From Beijerinckiaceae bacterium (GTDB taxonomy: Bacteria > Pseudomonadota > Alphaproteobacteria > Rhizobiales > Beijerinckiaceae): 60,083 bases of DNA. Below are positions 15,873 to 25,055 of this stretch, one piece after another. Both the position numbers and the translations under genes were made by a program. Each line of letters opens with the position of its first letter. Within the stretch, counting starts at the first letter, position 1. The stretch covers positions 1 through 60,083 of the forward strand of contig CANJVX010000015.1 of NCBI GenBank assembly GCA_947478405.1. The letters are read 5' to 3'. The notes beneath the pieces were generated by a model. The model made no database searches. It saw only the letters and a program-made list of their open reading frames with translations, and was not told the origin of the DNA.

Positions 15873-15960
15873 CGTCATTGCGAGCGAAGCAAAGCAACCC
15901 AAAGACCGCGGGTGTGGCTTCCTGAGTGCCGCGTTGGCCCTCGGCCTCCTCGCAATGATG
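15873..15960. repeat. Dispersed palindromic repeat, copy D
   Basis: The outer arms are CGTCATTGCGAGCGAAG and CTCCTCGCAATGATG. The inner parts are degenerate (GCAACCCAAAG / GTGTGGCTTCC). It sits in the divergent upstream region of the TusA-like gene and the WD40-cytochrome gene. Confidence 0.75.
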
Positions 15961-16011
15961 GCTCACAATGTCGCGACTGGACCCCTCCATCGGAGGCCCT
16001 ACATTAGACTC

Positions 16012-17280
16012 ATGCGCACTTTCGTCCTCGCCCTCCTTCTCGCCGCCCCTGCTCTCGCCCAAACTGAATTGCGTGGCCATGGCGGGCCTGTGCGGGCGCT
16101 TGCGATCACATCAGACGGGCGTGAGGCCGTTACAGGCTCGTTCGATTCCTCGAGCATTGTCTGGGTGCTGGAGCGCGGCATCGCGCGCGCTGTGCTGCGT
16201 GCGCATGATGGGGCTGTGAATGCAGTTGGCGTCACGGCGAATGGTTTTGTCACCGCGGGTGAGGATGGGCGCCTCGCGGTCTGGAACCGTGCTGATCTCA
16301 CCCGGCCGCAAAGTTTCGATAGAATCCACGCAGGCCCCATCGCCGCTCTCAGCCTCTCGCCTGATGGAAAAAGTGTTGCGTCCGCCTCATGGGATTCAAG
16401 CCTTGCAGTCACTCAACTCGCAGGCGGCACGCCGCGCCGCTATGAAGGCCATCAGGGCAATGTGAACGGCGTCGGCTTTTTGCCGGATGGCGTAACGTTG
16501 GTGAGCGCCGGTTATGATGCAACCTTGCGCATATGGCCGGGGAGCGGAGCAGCCCGCATCATCAAGCTCGAGGTTCCGCTCAATGCGCTCAGCATTGCCG
16601 CAGATGGACGGATGGCGGCAGGCGGCGCCGATGGCTCGCTGTTTCTACTTGATGCGCAAGGCAACAATCTGCGCAAGATCGAAGCAGCAGAATCGCCGCT
16701 CATTGCGCTGGCTTTCTCACCAGACAGTAGATTTCTGGCCGCTGCCAGCCCGCGCGGTTCAGTCACATTATTTGAGGCGGCAAGCGGGAAAGCACTCTTC
16801 ACACTGAATGGCCCTGGCCTGCCGGTCTGGTCGTTAGCTTTTTCGCCTGATGGAAAAGTGCTCTTCACCGGTGGCACTGATCGCCTCGTGCGGCGCTGGA
16901 ACGCGGTCAATGGCGATCATCTGGGGCCCATCATCATTGAAAAACCAGCAGAGATCTTTGTGAGTGATGGCTCACGCGGTGCAGATGTGTTCAAAGCCTG
17001 CGCGGTCTGCCATACGCTGACACCTGATGCTGAGAACCGCGCGGGGCCGAGCCTTTATGGAATCATCGGGCGCCGCATTGGCACGGCCCCCGGCTATATC
17101 TATTCAACAGGCTTTGTCGCCCATGACATTGTCTGGAACAAAGACACAATCGCCAAACTCTTCGAACTCGGGCCAAGCATCTATACGCCTGGTACCAAAA
17201 TGCCTGAACAAAGAGTAGGATCCGAAGAAGATCGCACAGCGCTCGTAGAATTTATCGAGAAAGCGGCCAGACTGCGTTGA
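16012..17280 (+). CDS. Exported WD40 beta-propeller fused to a monohaem cytochrome c
   Basis: 422 residues. A signal peptide (MRTFVLALLLAAPALAQ) is followed by about seven WD40-type repeats (for example LSPDGKSVASASWDSSLAV, FSPDGKVLFTGGTDRLVRRWN) up to about residue 310. A class I cytochrome c domain then carries haem motif CAVCH near residue 331, GPSLYGIIGRR, and an axial Met in GTKMPEQ near residue 397. The protein should be periplasmic. It is followed by a 50-residue membrane peptide and lies near the FDH operon, so it may carry electrons from, or dock to, the formate dehydrogenase or another periplasmic enzyme. The partner is unproven. The start is set by the signal peptide; only a weak GAGG precedes it. 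Confidence 0.88.
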   Translation: MRTFVLALLLAAPALAQTELRGHGGPVRALAITSDGREAVTGSFDSSSIVWVLERGIARAVLRAHDGAVNAVGVTANGFVTAGEDGRLAVWNRADLTRPQSFDRIHAGPIAALSLSPDGKSVASASWDSSLAVTQLAGGTPRRYEGHQGNVNGVGFLPDGVTLVSAGYDATLRIWPGSGAARIIKLEVPLNALSIAADGRMAAGGADGSLFLLDAQGNNLRKIEAAESPLIALAFSPDSRFLAAASPRGSVTLFEAASGKALFTLNGPGLPVWSLAFSPDGKVLFTGGTDRLVRRWNAVNGDHLGPIIIEKPAEIFVSDGSRGADVFKACAVCHTLTPDAENRAGPSLYGIIGRRIGTAPGYIYSTGFVAHDIVWNKDTIAKLFELGPSIYTPGTKMPEQRVGSEEDRTALVEFIEKAARLR

Positions 17281-17369
17281 AAACCTTGATTTGCAGCGCG
17301 TGCGACCCCATAGACTTGGGTATGAAAAGCGGTGCCCGCCGCGTGAGACAAGATAGACAGGAGTATCTG

Positions 17370-17522
17370 ATGAAAGCTTTCATCTCTGCCGTGATCGTGG
17401 CCGTGGCCCTCGCTGCTGGTGCATCTTTCGTGCTCAACACCCAGCAGAAGACCGCTGATCAGGCTTTTGCGACCTCAGGTGCGCGCGTGGGCGACCCCGG
17501 CCATAATCTGATCCGCATGTAA
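17370..17522 (+). CDS. Small membrane-anchored protein, 50 residues, unknown function
   Basis: MKAFISAVIVAVALAAGASFVLN is a single membrane helix or signal anchor. A short polar tail follows that ends GDPGHNLIRM. ACAGGAG lies seven bases before the ATG, a good ribosome site. The peptide resembles a small conserved protein I associate with Hyphomicrobiales genomes, but I cannot name its family. It is 89 bases downstream of the WD40-cytochrome gene on the same strand and converges on moeA. It could be a small subunit or anchor of a membrane complex. Confidence 0.7.
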   Translation: MKAFISAVIVAVALAAGASFVLNTQQKTADQAFATSGARVGDPGHNLIRM

Positions 17523-17525
17523 TTT

Positions 17526-18776
17526 TTAAAACAGGTTCGGATAAGCGATAAAGGCGACATTGTCGCCAGGGCTCACGCCCTCGCAATCTTCGGCCAATTC
17601 AACGAGGCCATCGGTCTCGCAAAGCGATGATAAAAGCCCCGCGCCTTCACGCGGAAATTTTTGTGCCTCCAGGGTGCCATCGCTCAAAACATTCAGGCTG
17701 GTGCGGACATATTCGCGCCGGCCTTTCTTTTTCTTGTAAGCAAAATTGGCGCGCACCGGCAGTGCGACAAGCCTTTCCATTCGTACACCTGCAAGCGCCA
17801 GCACCACGGGCCGCACGACATAAGCGAAGGTCACAAATGACGCGACAGGATTGCCAGGCAGACCGATGAAAGGTGTCCCCTCAATCACGCCCATCGCCAC
17901 AGGCCGCCCGGGCTTGATCGCCATCCGCCACAAGACGAGCGAGCCGACAGCCTCAACGGCGTCGCGCATGTGATCTTCTTCACCCGTCGAGACTCCACCC
18001 GATGTGAGAATAAGATCGTGCTCTCGCGCAGCTTGTTTCAGGCCGACAGCAAGTAATTCTCGCTCATCACGCAAAATGCCGAGGTCCGACACATCACATC
18101 CCAGTCGGCGCAACATCGCCGCTAACATAAAGCGATTGGAATCATAAAGCTGCGCGGATGTGCGCGCAGCACCGGGCGTGACCACTTCATTGCCAGTCGA
18201 AAACACGGCAACCTTGATGCGACGGCGCACAGTAAGTTCTGTTAGGCCAAGGGCCGCAGCAAGGGCTACATGTTGCGGGCGTAGACGCGTGTCAGCAGAA
18301 ATCGCGATCGCACCTTGCGCAATATCCTCGCCCGCCGGGCGCATATTGGCGCGGGCTTTCAAACCAGGTGGCAGGATGATTTTGTCGCCATCGACCTCGA
18401 CATCTTCCTGCATGAAAACGGTATCAGTGCCTGCAGGCATCGGGGCGCCTGTAAAGATGCGCGCAACCGTGCCTGTGACAAGCGGCTGCGCCAGAGCGCC
18501 GGCTGTCACCCGCTGCGAGGCCATGTAAGCGCGCGGATGATCTTGGGGCAGATCAGCGCCGGCAATCGCATAACCATCGACTGCGGAATTGGCGAAAAGT
18601 GGCAATGGCACGGGTGCTGCGAGATCGGCCACTAGCACGCGATTGTCGGCGTCGTGCAAAGGCACGCGCTCAAAACCATCGACAGCCACAAGCCGAGCTG
18701 CGATCAGAACCAGAGCCTCGTCAACCGGCATTAGCGCGCCGCCAAAGGCAAAGCAATCGTCAGAAAGCTGCGCCAT
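17526..18776 (-). CDS. moeA: Molybdopterin molybdotransferase MoeA
   Basis: Inserts molybdate or tungstate into adenylylated molybdopterin, making the metal cofactor. 416 residues, normal length. Motifs seen are NSAVDGYAIAG (the conserved Asp region), the metal-insertion domain with VAVFSTGNEVVTPG, LILTSGGVSTGEEDHM, and FIGLPGNPVASFVTF. The preferred start is 18776, seven bases after the mobB stop, with GAGGAA within the mobB end. This is the canonical of three MoeA homologues in the window; the others are at 34604-36598 and 36595-37584. Confidence 0.95.
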   Translation of the reverse strand: MAQLSDDCFAFGGALMPVDEALVLIAARLVAVDGFERVPLHDADNRVLVADLAAPVPLPLFANSAVDGYAIAGADLPQDHPRAYMASQRVTAGALAQPLVTGTVARIFTGAPMPAGTDTVFMQEDVEVDGDKIILPPGLKARANMRPAGEDIAQGAIAISADTRLRPQHVALAAALGLTELTVRRRIKVAVFSTGNEVVTPGAARTSAQLYDSNRFMLAAMLRRLGCDVSDLGILRDERELLAVGLKQAAREHDLILTSGGVSTGEEDHMRDAVEAVGSLVLWRMAIKPGRPVAMGVIEGTPFIGLPGNPVASFVTFAYVVRPVVLALAGVRMERLVALPVRANFAYKKKKGRREYVRTSLNVLSDGTLEAQKFPREGAGLLSSLCETDGLVELAEDCEGVSPGDNVAFIAYPNLF

Positions 18777-18783
18777 GAGCGAA

Positions 18784-19308
18784 TTATTCCTCGTCAGCTC
18801 CCGCCAGCACATCTGCCAGCGGAACAGCACAAGCCAGCATCATATCGGCAATTTTTTCAATGTCATCGAGATGCAGCACAGGCAGATGAGTCTCTACCGC
18901 CACATCGCTCGCCACCGCGACAATGGCTTTATCCTGTCCATGCAGGAGGTCTTTGCCCGTCTCAGCGCGATAGACCTCGATCTTGGGATGGGAGTCGGCC
19001 TTGAAGCCTTCGACAATGACGAGATCAACTGGAGACAGCAACGAGAGCAATTCTGGAAGGCTGGGCTCCGAAGCTCCGCGCAATTCATGCATCAGTGCGA
19101 AACGATTGGCGGAGGACACGAGCACTTCAGTCGCGCCCGCATTGCGGTGTTTCCAGGAATCTTTCCCCGGCACATCGACATCAAACGAATGATGCGCATG
19201 TTTAATTGTCGAGACAGACAGGCCTCGCGCGATCAAATGCGGAATGACACGCTCCAGCAGCGTTGTCTTTCCCGCACCGCTCCAACCCGCAAGACCAATC
19301 AGTTTCAT
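18784..19308 (-). CDS. mobB: Molybdopterin-guanine dinucleotide biosynthesis adaptor MobB
   Basis: P-loop GTPase, about 174 residues, that assists MobA in adding GMP to molybdopterin to give the bis-MGD cofactor of formate dehydrogenase. The Walker A motif is GWSGAGKTTLLE at residues 8-19, followed by the family's STIKHAHHSFDVDVPGKDSW and a later VIVEGFKADSHPKIEVYR. The ATG at 19308 follows GGAGTGAG; a GTG two codons upstream is less likely. It lies just beyond the fdh operon terminator and one dispersed repeat, so it probably has its own transcript with moeA. Confidence 0.95.
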   Translation of the reverse strand: MKLIGLAGWSGAGKTTLLERVIPHLIARGLSVSTIKHAHHSFDVDVPGKDSWKHRNAGATEVLVSSANRFALMHELRGASEPSLPELLSLLSPVDLVIVEGFKADSHPKIEVYRAETGKDLLHGQDKAIVAVASDVAVETHLPVLHLDDIEKIADMMLACAVPLADVLAGADEE

Positions 19309-19324
19309 ACTCACTCCAGTGCCC

Positions 19325-19412
19325 CGTCATTGCGCGGCGCAAGCGTAGCAATCCAGACAGCCACACGCGCGTACTCTGGATTGCTTCGTCGCATTCTCTC
19401 CTCGCAATGACA
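19325..19412. repeat. Dispersed palindromic repeat, copy E
   Basis: The outer arms are CGTCATTGCGCGG and CTCCTCGCAATGAC. The inner arms are GTAGCAATCCAGA / CTCTGGATTGCTTCG. It lies between the fdh operon terminator and mobB. Confidence 0.8.
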
Positions 19413-19430
19413 GCAAGGCTCAAAACAAAA

Positions 19431-19453
19431 CTGCCCGGCGAACGGCCGGGCAG
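19431..19453 (-). terminator. Rho-independent terminator of the fdh operon
   Basis: On the minus strand CTGCCCGGC and GCCGGGCAG form a perfect 9-bp stem around a 5-base loop, followed by TTTTGTTTTG. It is placed 28 bases after the FDH gamma stop. Confidence 0.9.
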
Positions 19454-19481
19454 TCGATTAGCATTTCATAGCCCTGGCCGT

Positions 19482-20483
19482 CTATTCCGCCGGAACGCTA
19501 TTGCTCGGCACAGAACGCGCCTTGGCCTGCTCTTCAGCAACCCAGACCGCGTGGTGTTCCTTGGCCCAGTTGATGTCGACTTCGCCCGTGCCCATGGCAT
19601 CAAACGCGCCTTCCATACCGACTGAGCCGATATAGGCGTGAGCCAACATGGCAGCAATGAAGCCCACTGACAGCACAGCGTGAACGGTGGTGAAGAGCTG
19701 TAAGCCCGCAACACCATCCGGCGCCATATAGGGGAACAGCAGGAACCAGCCCGAGACCGACATGACCGCGCCGCCCGCGATCACGATCCAGAACACACCC
19801 TTCTGACCGGCGTTGAAACGACCGGCCGGTGGATGCTTGCCCTTGGCAAAGATTCCGCCACCTTGCTTCAGCCATTCAAGGTCCATCTTGTTGGGGATGT
19901 TATCCTTGACCCACAGAAGGAACATCAGCGCTACGCCGGCCATAAAGGGGAAGGCGAGATAATTATGCGCCAATTTTCCATAGCCGGTGAGCATCGCGAA
20001 TGTTTCGGGCCCGAACAGCGGCAGCACCACCATGCGCCCGAAAGACACATTCAACCCCGACAGCGCGAGGATGATGAAGCAACCCGCCGTCATCCAATGT
20101 GCAAAGCGGTCAAGCGAGGCAAAGCGTGTGATCGTTTGTCCCGAAAAGCCGTGGTCGATCTTGATGCGGCCACGCACGAGAAAGAACAGAACCAGCGCAC
20201 CCAGCATGCCGAGCAGAACAACGCCGCCGATGGTCGGCAATTTGTTCTGATGGAAATCACGCCAGCTCTGGCCCTGCGGCTGGATGAGGCTGGCTGCTTG
20301 GTGATCAGGAATGGAGATGCGCCCCGAGAGACGGTCCCCGTCCTTCAACTGCCGCAGGAGCTTGTCTTCCTGCACGGCCTCTTTGGTCGGCTGAAAATTA
20401 TTATATTGCGCGACTGCCGGCAGCATGGCGCTGGCGAAGAGAAGAGCCAGAGCTGCCACGAGTGTTTTGAACTGTGCTTTCAT
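19482..20483 (-). CDS. fdhC: Formate dehydrogenase gamma subunit (cytochrome b membrane anchor)
   Basis: Di-haem cytochrome b subunit that takes electrons from the beta subunit and reduces quinone. About 333 residues: a cleavable signal (MKAQFKTLVAALALLFASAML), a periplasmic segment, one helix (TIGGVVLLGMLGALVLFFLV), then the four-helix domain with haem histidines in FASLDRFAHWMTAG, KLAHNYLAFPF, FTTVHAVLSVG and AMLAHAYIG. The start at 20483 is preferred because the signal peptide begins exactly there; an upstream ATG at 20516 overlaps the beta-subunit stop and would bury the signal. It is the last gene of the fdh operon. Confidence 0.94.
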   Translation of the reverse strand: MKAQFKTLVAALALLFASAMLPAVAQYNNFQPTKEAVQEDKLLRQLKDGDRLSGRISIPDHQAASLIQPQGQSWRDFHQNKLPTIGGVVLLGMLGALVLFFLVRGRIKIDHGFSGQTITRFASLDRFAHWMTAGCFIILALSGLNVSFGRMVVLPLFGPETFAMLTGYGKLAHNYLAFPFMAGVALMFLLWVKDNIPNKMDLEWLKQGGGIFAKGKHPPAGRFNAGQKGVFWIVIAGGAVMSVSGWFLLFPYMAPDGVAGLQLFTTVHAVLSVGFIAAMLAHAYIGSVGMEGAFDAMGTGEVDINWAKEHHAVWVAEEQAKARSVPSNSVPAE

Positions 20484-20515
20484 CGCACGACCTTTCGAAA
20501 TGTGTGCGTGAGACA

Positions 20516-21112
20516 TCAGATAGCGACGGTTTCTTTATAGGCTGTTTTCCAGCCCCAAGCGCCCGAGCCATAACCGCGCTTCATCACACGCTCTTTGTAG
20601 ATGGTGGCGATGATATCGCCATCTCCTGCAAGCAGCGATTTGGTGGAGCACATTTCTGCACAGAGCGGCAGCTTGCCTTCGGCCAGTCGGTTGCGACCAT
20701 ATTTTTCGAATTCTACGGTCGAGAAATCATCTTCAGGACCACCCGCGCAATAGGTGCATTTGTCCATCTTGCCGCGCGAGCCAAAATTACCGACCTTGGG
20801 ATATTGCGGCGCGCCAAACGGGCACGCGTAGAAGCAATAGCCGCAGCCAATGCACAGATCCTTCGAGTGCAACACCACAGCATCTGCCGTTGTGTAGAAG
20901 CACGAGACCGGGCACACGGCGGCGCAAGGCGCATCCGTACAATGCATGCAGGCCATGGAAACCGAGCGTTCGCCCGGTTTACCGTCATTGATTGTCACCA
21001 CGCGGCGGCGGTTGATGCCCCACGGAACTTCATGCTCATTTTTGCATGCTGTGACGCAGGCATTGCATTCGATGCAGCGATCCGCATCACAGAGAAATTT
21101 CACACGTGCCAT
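20516..21112 (-). CDS. fdhB: Formate dehydrogenase beta subunit (four [4Fe-4S] ferredoxin)
   Basis: Electron-transfer subunit, 198 residues, carrying electrons from the alpha to the gamma subunit. Cys clusters are C13/16/19/23 (CIECNACVTAC), C55/58/63/67 (CMHCTDAPCAAVC), C87/90/93/97 (CIGCGYCFYAC) and a last set with KCTYC plus CAEMC. It lacks the C-terminal membrane helix of the longer E. coli FdnH, as in the short FDH3-like type, so attachment must rely on the gamma subunit. It is 13 bases after fdhA. Confidence 0.95.
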   Translation of the reverse strand: MARVKFLCDADRCIECNACVTACKNEHEVPWGINRRRVVTINDGKPGERSVSMACMHCTDAPCAAVCPVSCFYTTADAVVLHSKDLCIGCGYCFYACPFGAPQYPKVGNFGSRGKMDKCTYCAGGPEDDFSTVEFEKYGRNRLAEGKLPLCAEMCSTKSLLAGDGDIIATIYKERVMKRGYGSGAWGWKTAYKETVAI

Positions 21113-21125
21113 TTCTCAAATCTCC

Positions 21126-24092
21126 TCACGCTGCCTGGATTTGGCAGAGAGTCACCTTGCCTTCGTGCATGCCCGTGACCGGATCATAGCCGTAGGTTGT
21201 GACCGTGTTGACGCTTTCACCAAGCACGATGGGGTCCGTGCCCTTCGGATAATTGCCGCGCTGATCGACACCCTGATACCAGCCGCCAAAGTGGAAGGGC
21301 ATGAAAGCCACGCCCTTGCCAACGCGATCTGTCACCAGAGCCTTGACCTTTGCCTTCGACTTGTTCTCGGGGCCGTAAACCCAGACCCAACCGCCATCTG
21401 CAATGCCACGTTGCGCTGCATCGGCTGTGTTGATCTCGACAAACATGTCCTGCTGCAATTCAGCCAGCCACTTGTTCGAGCGGGTTTCTTCACCACCACC
21501 TTCATATTCCACCAGACGCCCGGAGGTGAGAATGATCGGAAAGTCTTTTGCAACGCCCCTCTCCACTGCGGCCTTCTGCACCGAGAAACCAGCATTCATC
21601 ATGCGGAACTGACGGCCATCCGGACGCGTCGGATATTTCGCGACGAGATCGGTACGCGGCGTGTAGATCGGCTCGCGATGCACAGGCACCGGATCCGGAA
21701 GGTTCCACGCTGTCGCACGCGCCTTGGCATTGCCATAGGGCAGGACGCCATGGTCGAGACAGACGCGGATGATGCCACCCGACAGATCAATCGCCCAGCT
21801 CACAGCATCCGGATTAGCGCCACCGATCTTGGTGATCGTTGCCACTTCTTCTTCAGTGAGATCCTTGTCCCAGCCGAGTTTCTTCAAAACGCCGAAGGTG
21901 AACTCCGGATAACCGTCTGTCAGCTCGGAGCCCTTGGAATAAGAGCCTTCAGCCAGAAGGTTATAAGTCGTCGATGTGCCATCGGCCTTCTTGTCTTCAT
22001 AGACAGTACCGAAGCGCGCACGGAACGTGCCGCCGCCATCCTTCACATGAAGATTGGTGTTGTAGAGCGTGTGCGTGCCGGGATGACGAATTTCCGGCTT
22101 GCCCCAACATGGCCACGGCAGTCCGTAATAATCGCCACCCACTTCCGGCACATCGGCCGGTGCGCGCAGCGTGACAAGATCGAACTTGTCGCGATGGCGC
22201 ACATGCGCCTTCAGGCGCTCTGGGCTCTGGCCCGAATAGCCAGTCGACCATCCACCGCGATTGATCTCGCGCAGAATGTCTTCCGCGACAGGGCGATTGT
22301 TCTCGACCTTGATGTTCTTGAACATCTTGTCAGCAAAGCCGAGTTTGGTGGCGAGACGAAAGATGACTTCGTAATCATCCTTCGATTCAAAGATCGGATT
22401 GACGACTTTCTCGCCCCATTGGACAGAGCGGTTAGACGCTGTGCGCGAGCCATCCGTTTCAAACTGCGTGCAGATCGGCAACAGATATGTCCCGTTCTTG
22501 CGACCCGAAATGGCGGCAAAAGTTGTCGGATGAGGATCAGCCACGACAAGCAGCTCGAGCTGTTCAAGAGCTTTGATCATGTCGGGCATGCGCGGCACTG
22601 TATTGCCGCCGTGGCCAAAGATCATCATCGCTTTCAGGCTATCGCGCTGGTCGACATCATCTGCCTTGAAGCTCGTCGCATCGAACCAACGGGTCGAAGG
22701 AATGCCCGGCAGTTCCATATTTTCCTTGCGGGTACGCGCAGGACGACCGGACTTTGCAGGAACATCGTCGAAACGCGCCTGCAGGAAATCATAATCGACT
22801 TCCCAGACACGCGCCCAATGTTTCCAGGCACCCTCGACAAGCCCGTAATAGAGCGGCAGTGAAGTGATATCGAGACCCATATCTGTCGCGCCCTGCACAT
22901 TGCAGTGACCGCGGAAAATATTGGCGCCGCCACCGAAGACGCCGACATTGCCGGTCGCCAGCAGCAGGTTGCAATAAGCGCGCACATTGGCCGTGCCCAC
23001 TGTGTGCTGCGTGCCGCCCATGCACCAGATGAAGGTCGAGGGGCGCTCTTTAGCAAAGGTCTCAGCGACGCGCTTCAACTGCTCGCCAGGAATGCCGGTC
23101 ACGCGTTCGGTCTCTTCCGGATTCCACTTTTCAACTTCAGCGCGGACCAGATCCATGCCGGCCACACGCTGCGCAATGAATTCCTTGTCTTCCCAGCCGT
23201 TCTTGAAAATGTGCCACATCATGCCCCAGATCACCGCAATGTCGGTGCCTGAACGGATGCGCACGAATTCTGTGGCATGCGCGGCTGTGCGGGTGAAGCG
23301 CGGATCGAGCACAAACATATTGGCGCGGTTCATCTCCTTGCCTGACAGCACATGCTGCAGCGAGACAGGATGGGCTTCCGCCGCATTCGACCCCATGAAG
23401 ATGATGGTCTTCGCGTTGCGAATGTCATTGTAGGAATTGGTCTGCGCGCCATAGCCCCAGGTGTTCGCGACACCCGCGACCGTGGTTGAGTGGCAGATGC
23501 GCGCCTGATGGTCGACCGAATTGGTGCCCCAGAAAGCACCAAGCTTGCGGAAAAGATAAGCGCCCTCGTTGGAGAATTTCGCCGAACCCAGCCAATAGAC
23601 GGAATCCGCGCCACTCTTGGCGCGGATTTCATTCATCTTGTCACCGATTTCGCTGATGGCCTGGTCCCAGCCGACGCGGGTCCATTCACCATTCACGAGC
23701 TTCATTGGATATTTCAGACGACGATCACCATGCACAAGCTCGCGCACGGAAGCGCCCTTGGCGCAATGCGAGCCACGATTGATGGGGCTATCGAAAGCCG
23801 GCTCCTGTCCGACCCAAACACCGTTCTGCACTTCGGCCACAACAGAGCAGCCGACGGAGCAATGAGTGCAGACATTCTTTTTGATTTCGCTCTTCACACC
23901 GGCAGCGACCGGACCGGCTTCAGCCTTACGCACGGCACCCAGCGAGAGTGAGCCGATAGCTGCTACGCCACCAGCAACCAGACCGGAACGGCGCAGAAAT
24001 GAACGGCGATCCAGCACGCCCGAGGCAAGACCCGCGGCAATGCCGGAGAGGCGCGCACGACCTGCAATGGCTTCTTTGCGTTTCGTCAGCAT
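21126..24092 (-). CDS. fdhA: Formate dehydrogenase alpha subunit, Cys type, Tat-exported
   Basis: Catalytic subunit, 988 residues, oxidising formate to CO2 at a molybdenum or tungsten bis-MGD centre. The Tat signal has DRRSFLRR at residues 28-35. The N-terminal [4Fe-4S] cluster uses C75, C78, C82 and C110. The metal ligand position is C200 in ARICHSTTVAG, where selenocysteine enzymes have Sec, followed by the conserved His201. The C-terminal MGD-binding domain includes YNTNLHVKDGG and ILTSGRLVEYEGGGEETRSNKW. GAGGGGA precedes the ATG. It is preceded by torD and a Tat-target gene and followed by fdhB and fdhC. It should be periplasmic, quinone-linked and respiratory rather than NAD-linked. Confidence 0.96.
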   Translation of the reverse strand: MLTKRKEAIAGRARLSGIAAGLASGVLDRRSFLRRSGLVAGGVAAIGSLSLGAVRKAEAGPVAAGVKSEIKKNVCTHCSVGCSVVAEVQNGVWVGQEPAFDSPINRGSHCAKGASVRELVHGDRRLKYPMKLVNGEWTRVGWDQAISEIGDKMNEIRAKSGADSVYWLGSAKFSNEGAYLFRKLGAFWGTNSVDHQARICHSTTVAGVANTWGYGAQTNSYNDIRNAKTIIFMGSNAAEAHPVSLQHVLSGKEMNRANMFVLDPRFTRTAAHATEFVRIRSGTDIAVIWGMMWHIFKNGWEDKEFIAQRVAGMDLVRAEVEKWNPEETERVTGIPGEQLKRVAETFAKERPSTFIWCMGGTQHTVGTANVRAYCNLLLATGNVGVFGGGANIFRGHCNVQGATDMGLDITSLPLYYGLVEGAWKHWARVWEVDYDFLQARFDDVPAKSGRPARTRKENMELPGIPSTRWFDATSFKADDVDQRDSLKAMMIFGHGGNTVPRMPDMIKALEQLELLVVADPHPTTFAAISGRKNGTYLLPICTQFETDGSRTASNRSVQWGEKVVNPIFESKDDYEVIFRLATKLGFADKMFKNIKVENNRPVAEDILREINRGGWSTGYSGQSPERLKAHVRHRDKFDLVTLRAPADVPEVGGDYYGLPWPCWGKPEIRHPGTHTLYNTNLHVKDGGGTFRARFGTVYEDKKADGTSTTYNLLAEGSYSKGSELTDGYPEFTFGVLKKLGWDKDLTEEEVATITKIGGANPDAVSWAIDLSGGIIRVCLDHGVLPYGNAKARATAWNLPDPVPVHREPIYTPRTDLVAKYPTRPDGRQFRMMNAGFSVQKAAVERGVAKDFPIILTSGRLVEYEGGGEETRSNKWLAELQQDMFVEINTADAAQRGIADGGWVWVYGPENKSKAKVKALVTDRVGKGVAFMPFHFGGWYQGVDQRGNYPKGTDPIVLGESVNTVTTYGYDPVTGMHEGKVTLCQIQAA

Positions 24093-24103
24093 GATCTGTC
24101 CCC

Positions 24104-24310
24104 TCAGTACCGATTGACGCGGTAAAATGTTTTCACGTGCTCGGTTTCCTTATAGCGCGCCTTCTTGCGCTCGGTCTCCGATTCCGCTGCAATTGCTGGT
24201 TCTGCACCCGTTGCAATGGCGGCAGCGGCCACAACAGCAGCACCGCTGCTGGCGCGGAAGAAAGAGCGGCGATCTAGCGCGCGATCTTTTTTATCTTCAA
24301 TCTTGTCCAT
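24104..24310 (-). CDS. Small formate dehydrogenase-region Tat-target protein
   Basis: 68 residues: a twin-arginine signal (LDRRSFFRASSGAAVVAAAAIATGAEPAIA) followed by a short charged tail ending HVKTFYRVNRY. This matches the small Tat-target protein found immediately upstream of fdhA in many bacteria. Its role is not settled; it is thought to aid maturation or export of the FDH alpha subunit. It lies 11 bases before fdhA and 52 bases after torD. Confidence 0.88.
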   Translation of the reverse strand: MDKIEDKKDRALDRRSFFRASSGAAVVAAAAIATGAEPAIAAESETERKKARYKETEHVKTFYRVNRY

Positions 24311-24362
24311 AACCGTTTCCTCCGGTTGTTGACATTGTCGCTTTGGCTCCGCGCCACCTCAA

Positions 24363-24965
24363 TCAATGAGGCAGTTTGAAAGCCTCCGCTTCAACTTCGA
24401 TAAAAGTGCGGCCGACGCGGCCCACGGATTTGTAGAAGTTTGCTGCACCCGTCGTTTCCAGATCGGCGAAGAAGCGCGCGGCCCAAGGCTGGATGTGACG
24501 GGTGAAAAACTGCTCTTGTTGCCGGCTATCGGCGTCAAAATCGCCGCGCGCCATGCCCGCCATGATCTCGCAGAGAATGGCGATGTGATCTTCCGGCTCA
24601 CGCATGGCGCCTGCGCGCTCGATACCGAGCAAGGCGAGGTCCTCACGGACACGCGCGAGCGGGCGCTCATGCAAGAAACCTGTCTGGTAATAGGAGCCGT
24701 AGGGCAACAATTCACCGCGCCCGACACCAATGAAGAGGTTGAAATATTCGCGTCCCGCCGCGGTTTCATCCGTCGCGCGCGCGGCCTGTGCCAATTCGAC
24801 ATGGGCCATACCAAGAGGCGTCGCATCGCCACGCAAGTCGCGGACACGGGAAAGCAACTCCTCGCCCGGCGCCTGACCGAGCAGGACCGAGAGAAGCGCA
24901 TATTCGGCACCACGCAGGATATCGATGTCATCGATTTCCTCCTTAACCGCTTCAGCACCTGCCAC
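24363..24965 (-). CDS. TorD-family chaperone for formate dehydrogenase
   Basis: About 200 residues, all-helical. It shows the TorD-family region AGREYFNLFIGVGRGELLPYGSYYQTGFL and EPEDHIAILCEIMAGM. Such chaperones bind the Tat signal and keep the apo alpha subunit ready for cofactor loading. The start is GTG at 24965: a stop codon lies two codons upstream in frame, so no longer form is possible. It is directly upstream of the Tat-target gene and fdhA. Confidence 0.9.
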   Translation of the reverse strand: MAGAEAVKEEIDDIDILRGAEYALLSVLLGQAPGEELLSRVRDLRGDATPLGMAHVELAQAARATDETAAGREYFNLFIGVGRGELLPYGSYYQTGFLHERPLARVREDLALLGIERAGAMREPEDHIAILCEIMAGMARGDFDADSRQQEQFFTRHIQPWAARFFADLETTGAANFYKSVGRVGRTFIEVEAEAFKLPH

Positions 24966-25055
24966 CAGCTACCCCATAAATCGGAGAACCCGCACAAATC
25001 TGCGCAGGCCTGCAACACCTACATACTGCCATAAGTGATGCAAAGATTCACACCA

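Noticed and set aside
20946-22862. Open frame of 638 codons on the plus strand
   Set aside because: It is antisense to fdhA, which has full cofactor and cluster motifs; the plus-strand product shows no family features.
23491-23496. Possible selenocysteine codon in fdhA at the metal-ligand position
   Set aside because: The frame reads Cys (C200) with no in-frame TGA, so no selenocysteine insertion is needed.
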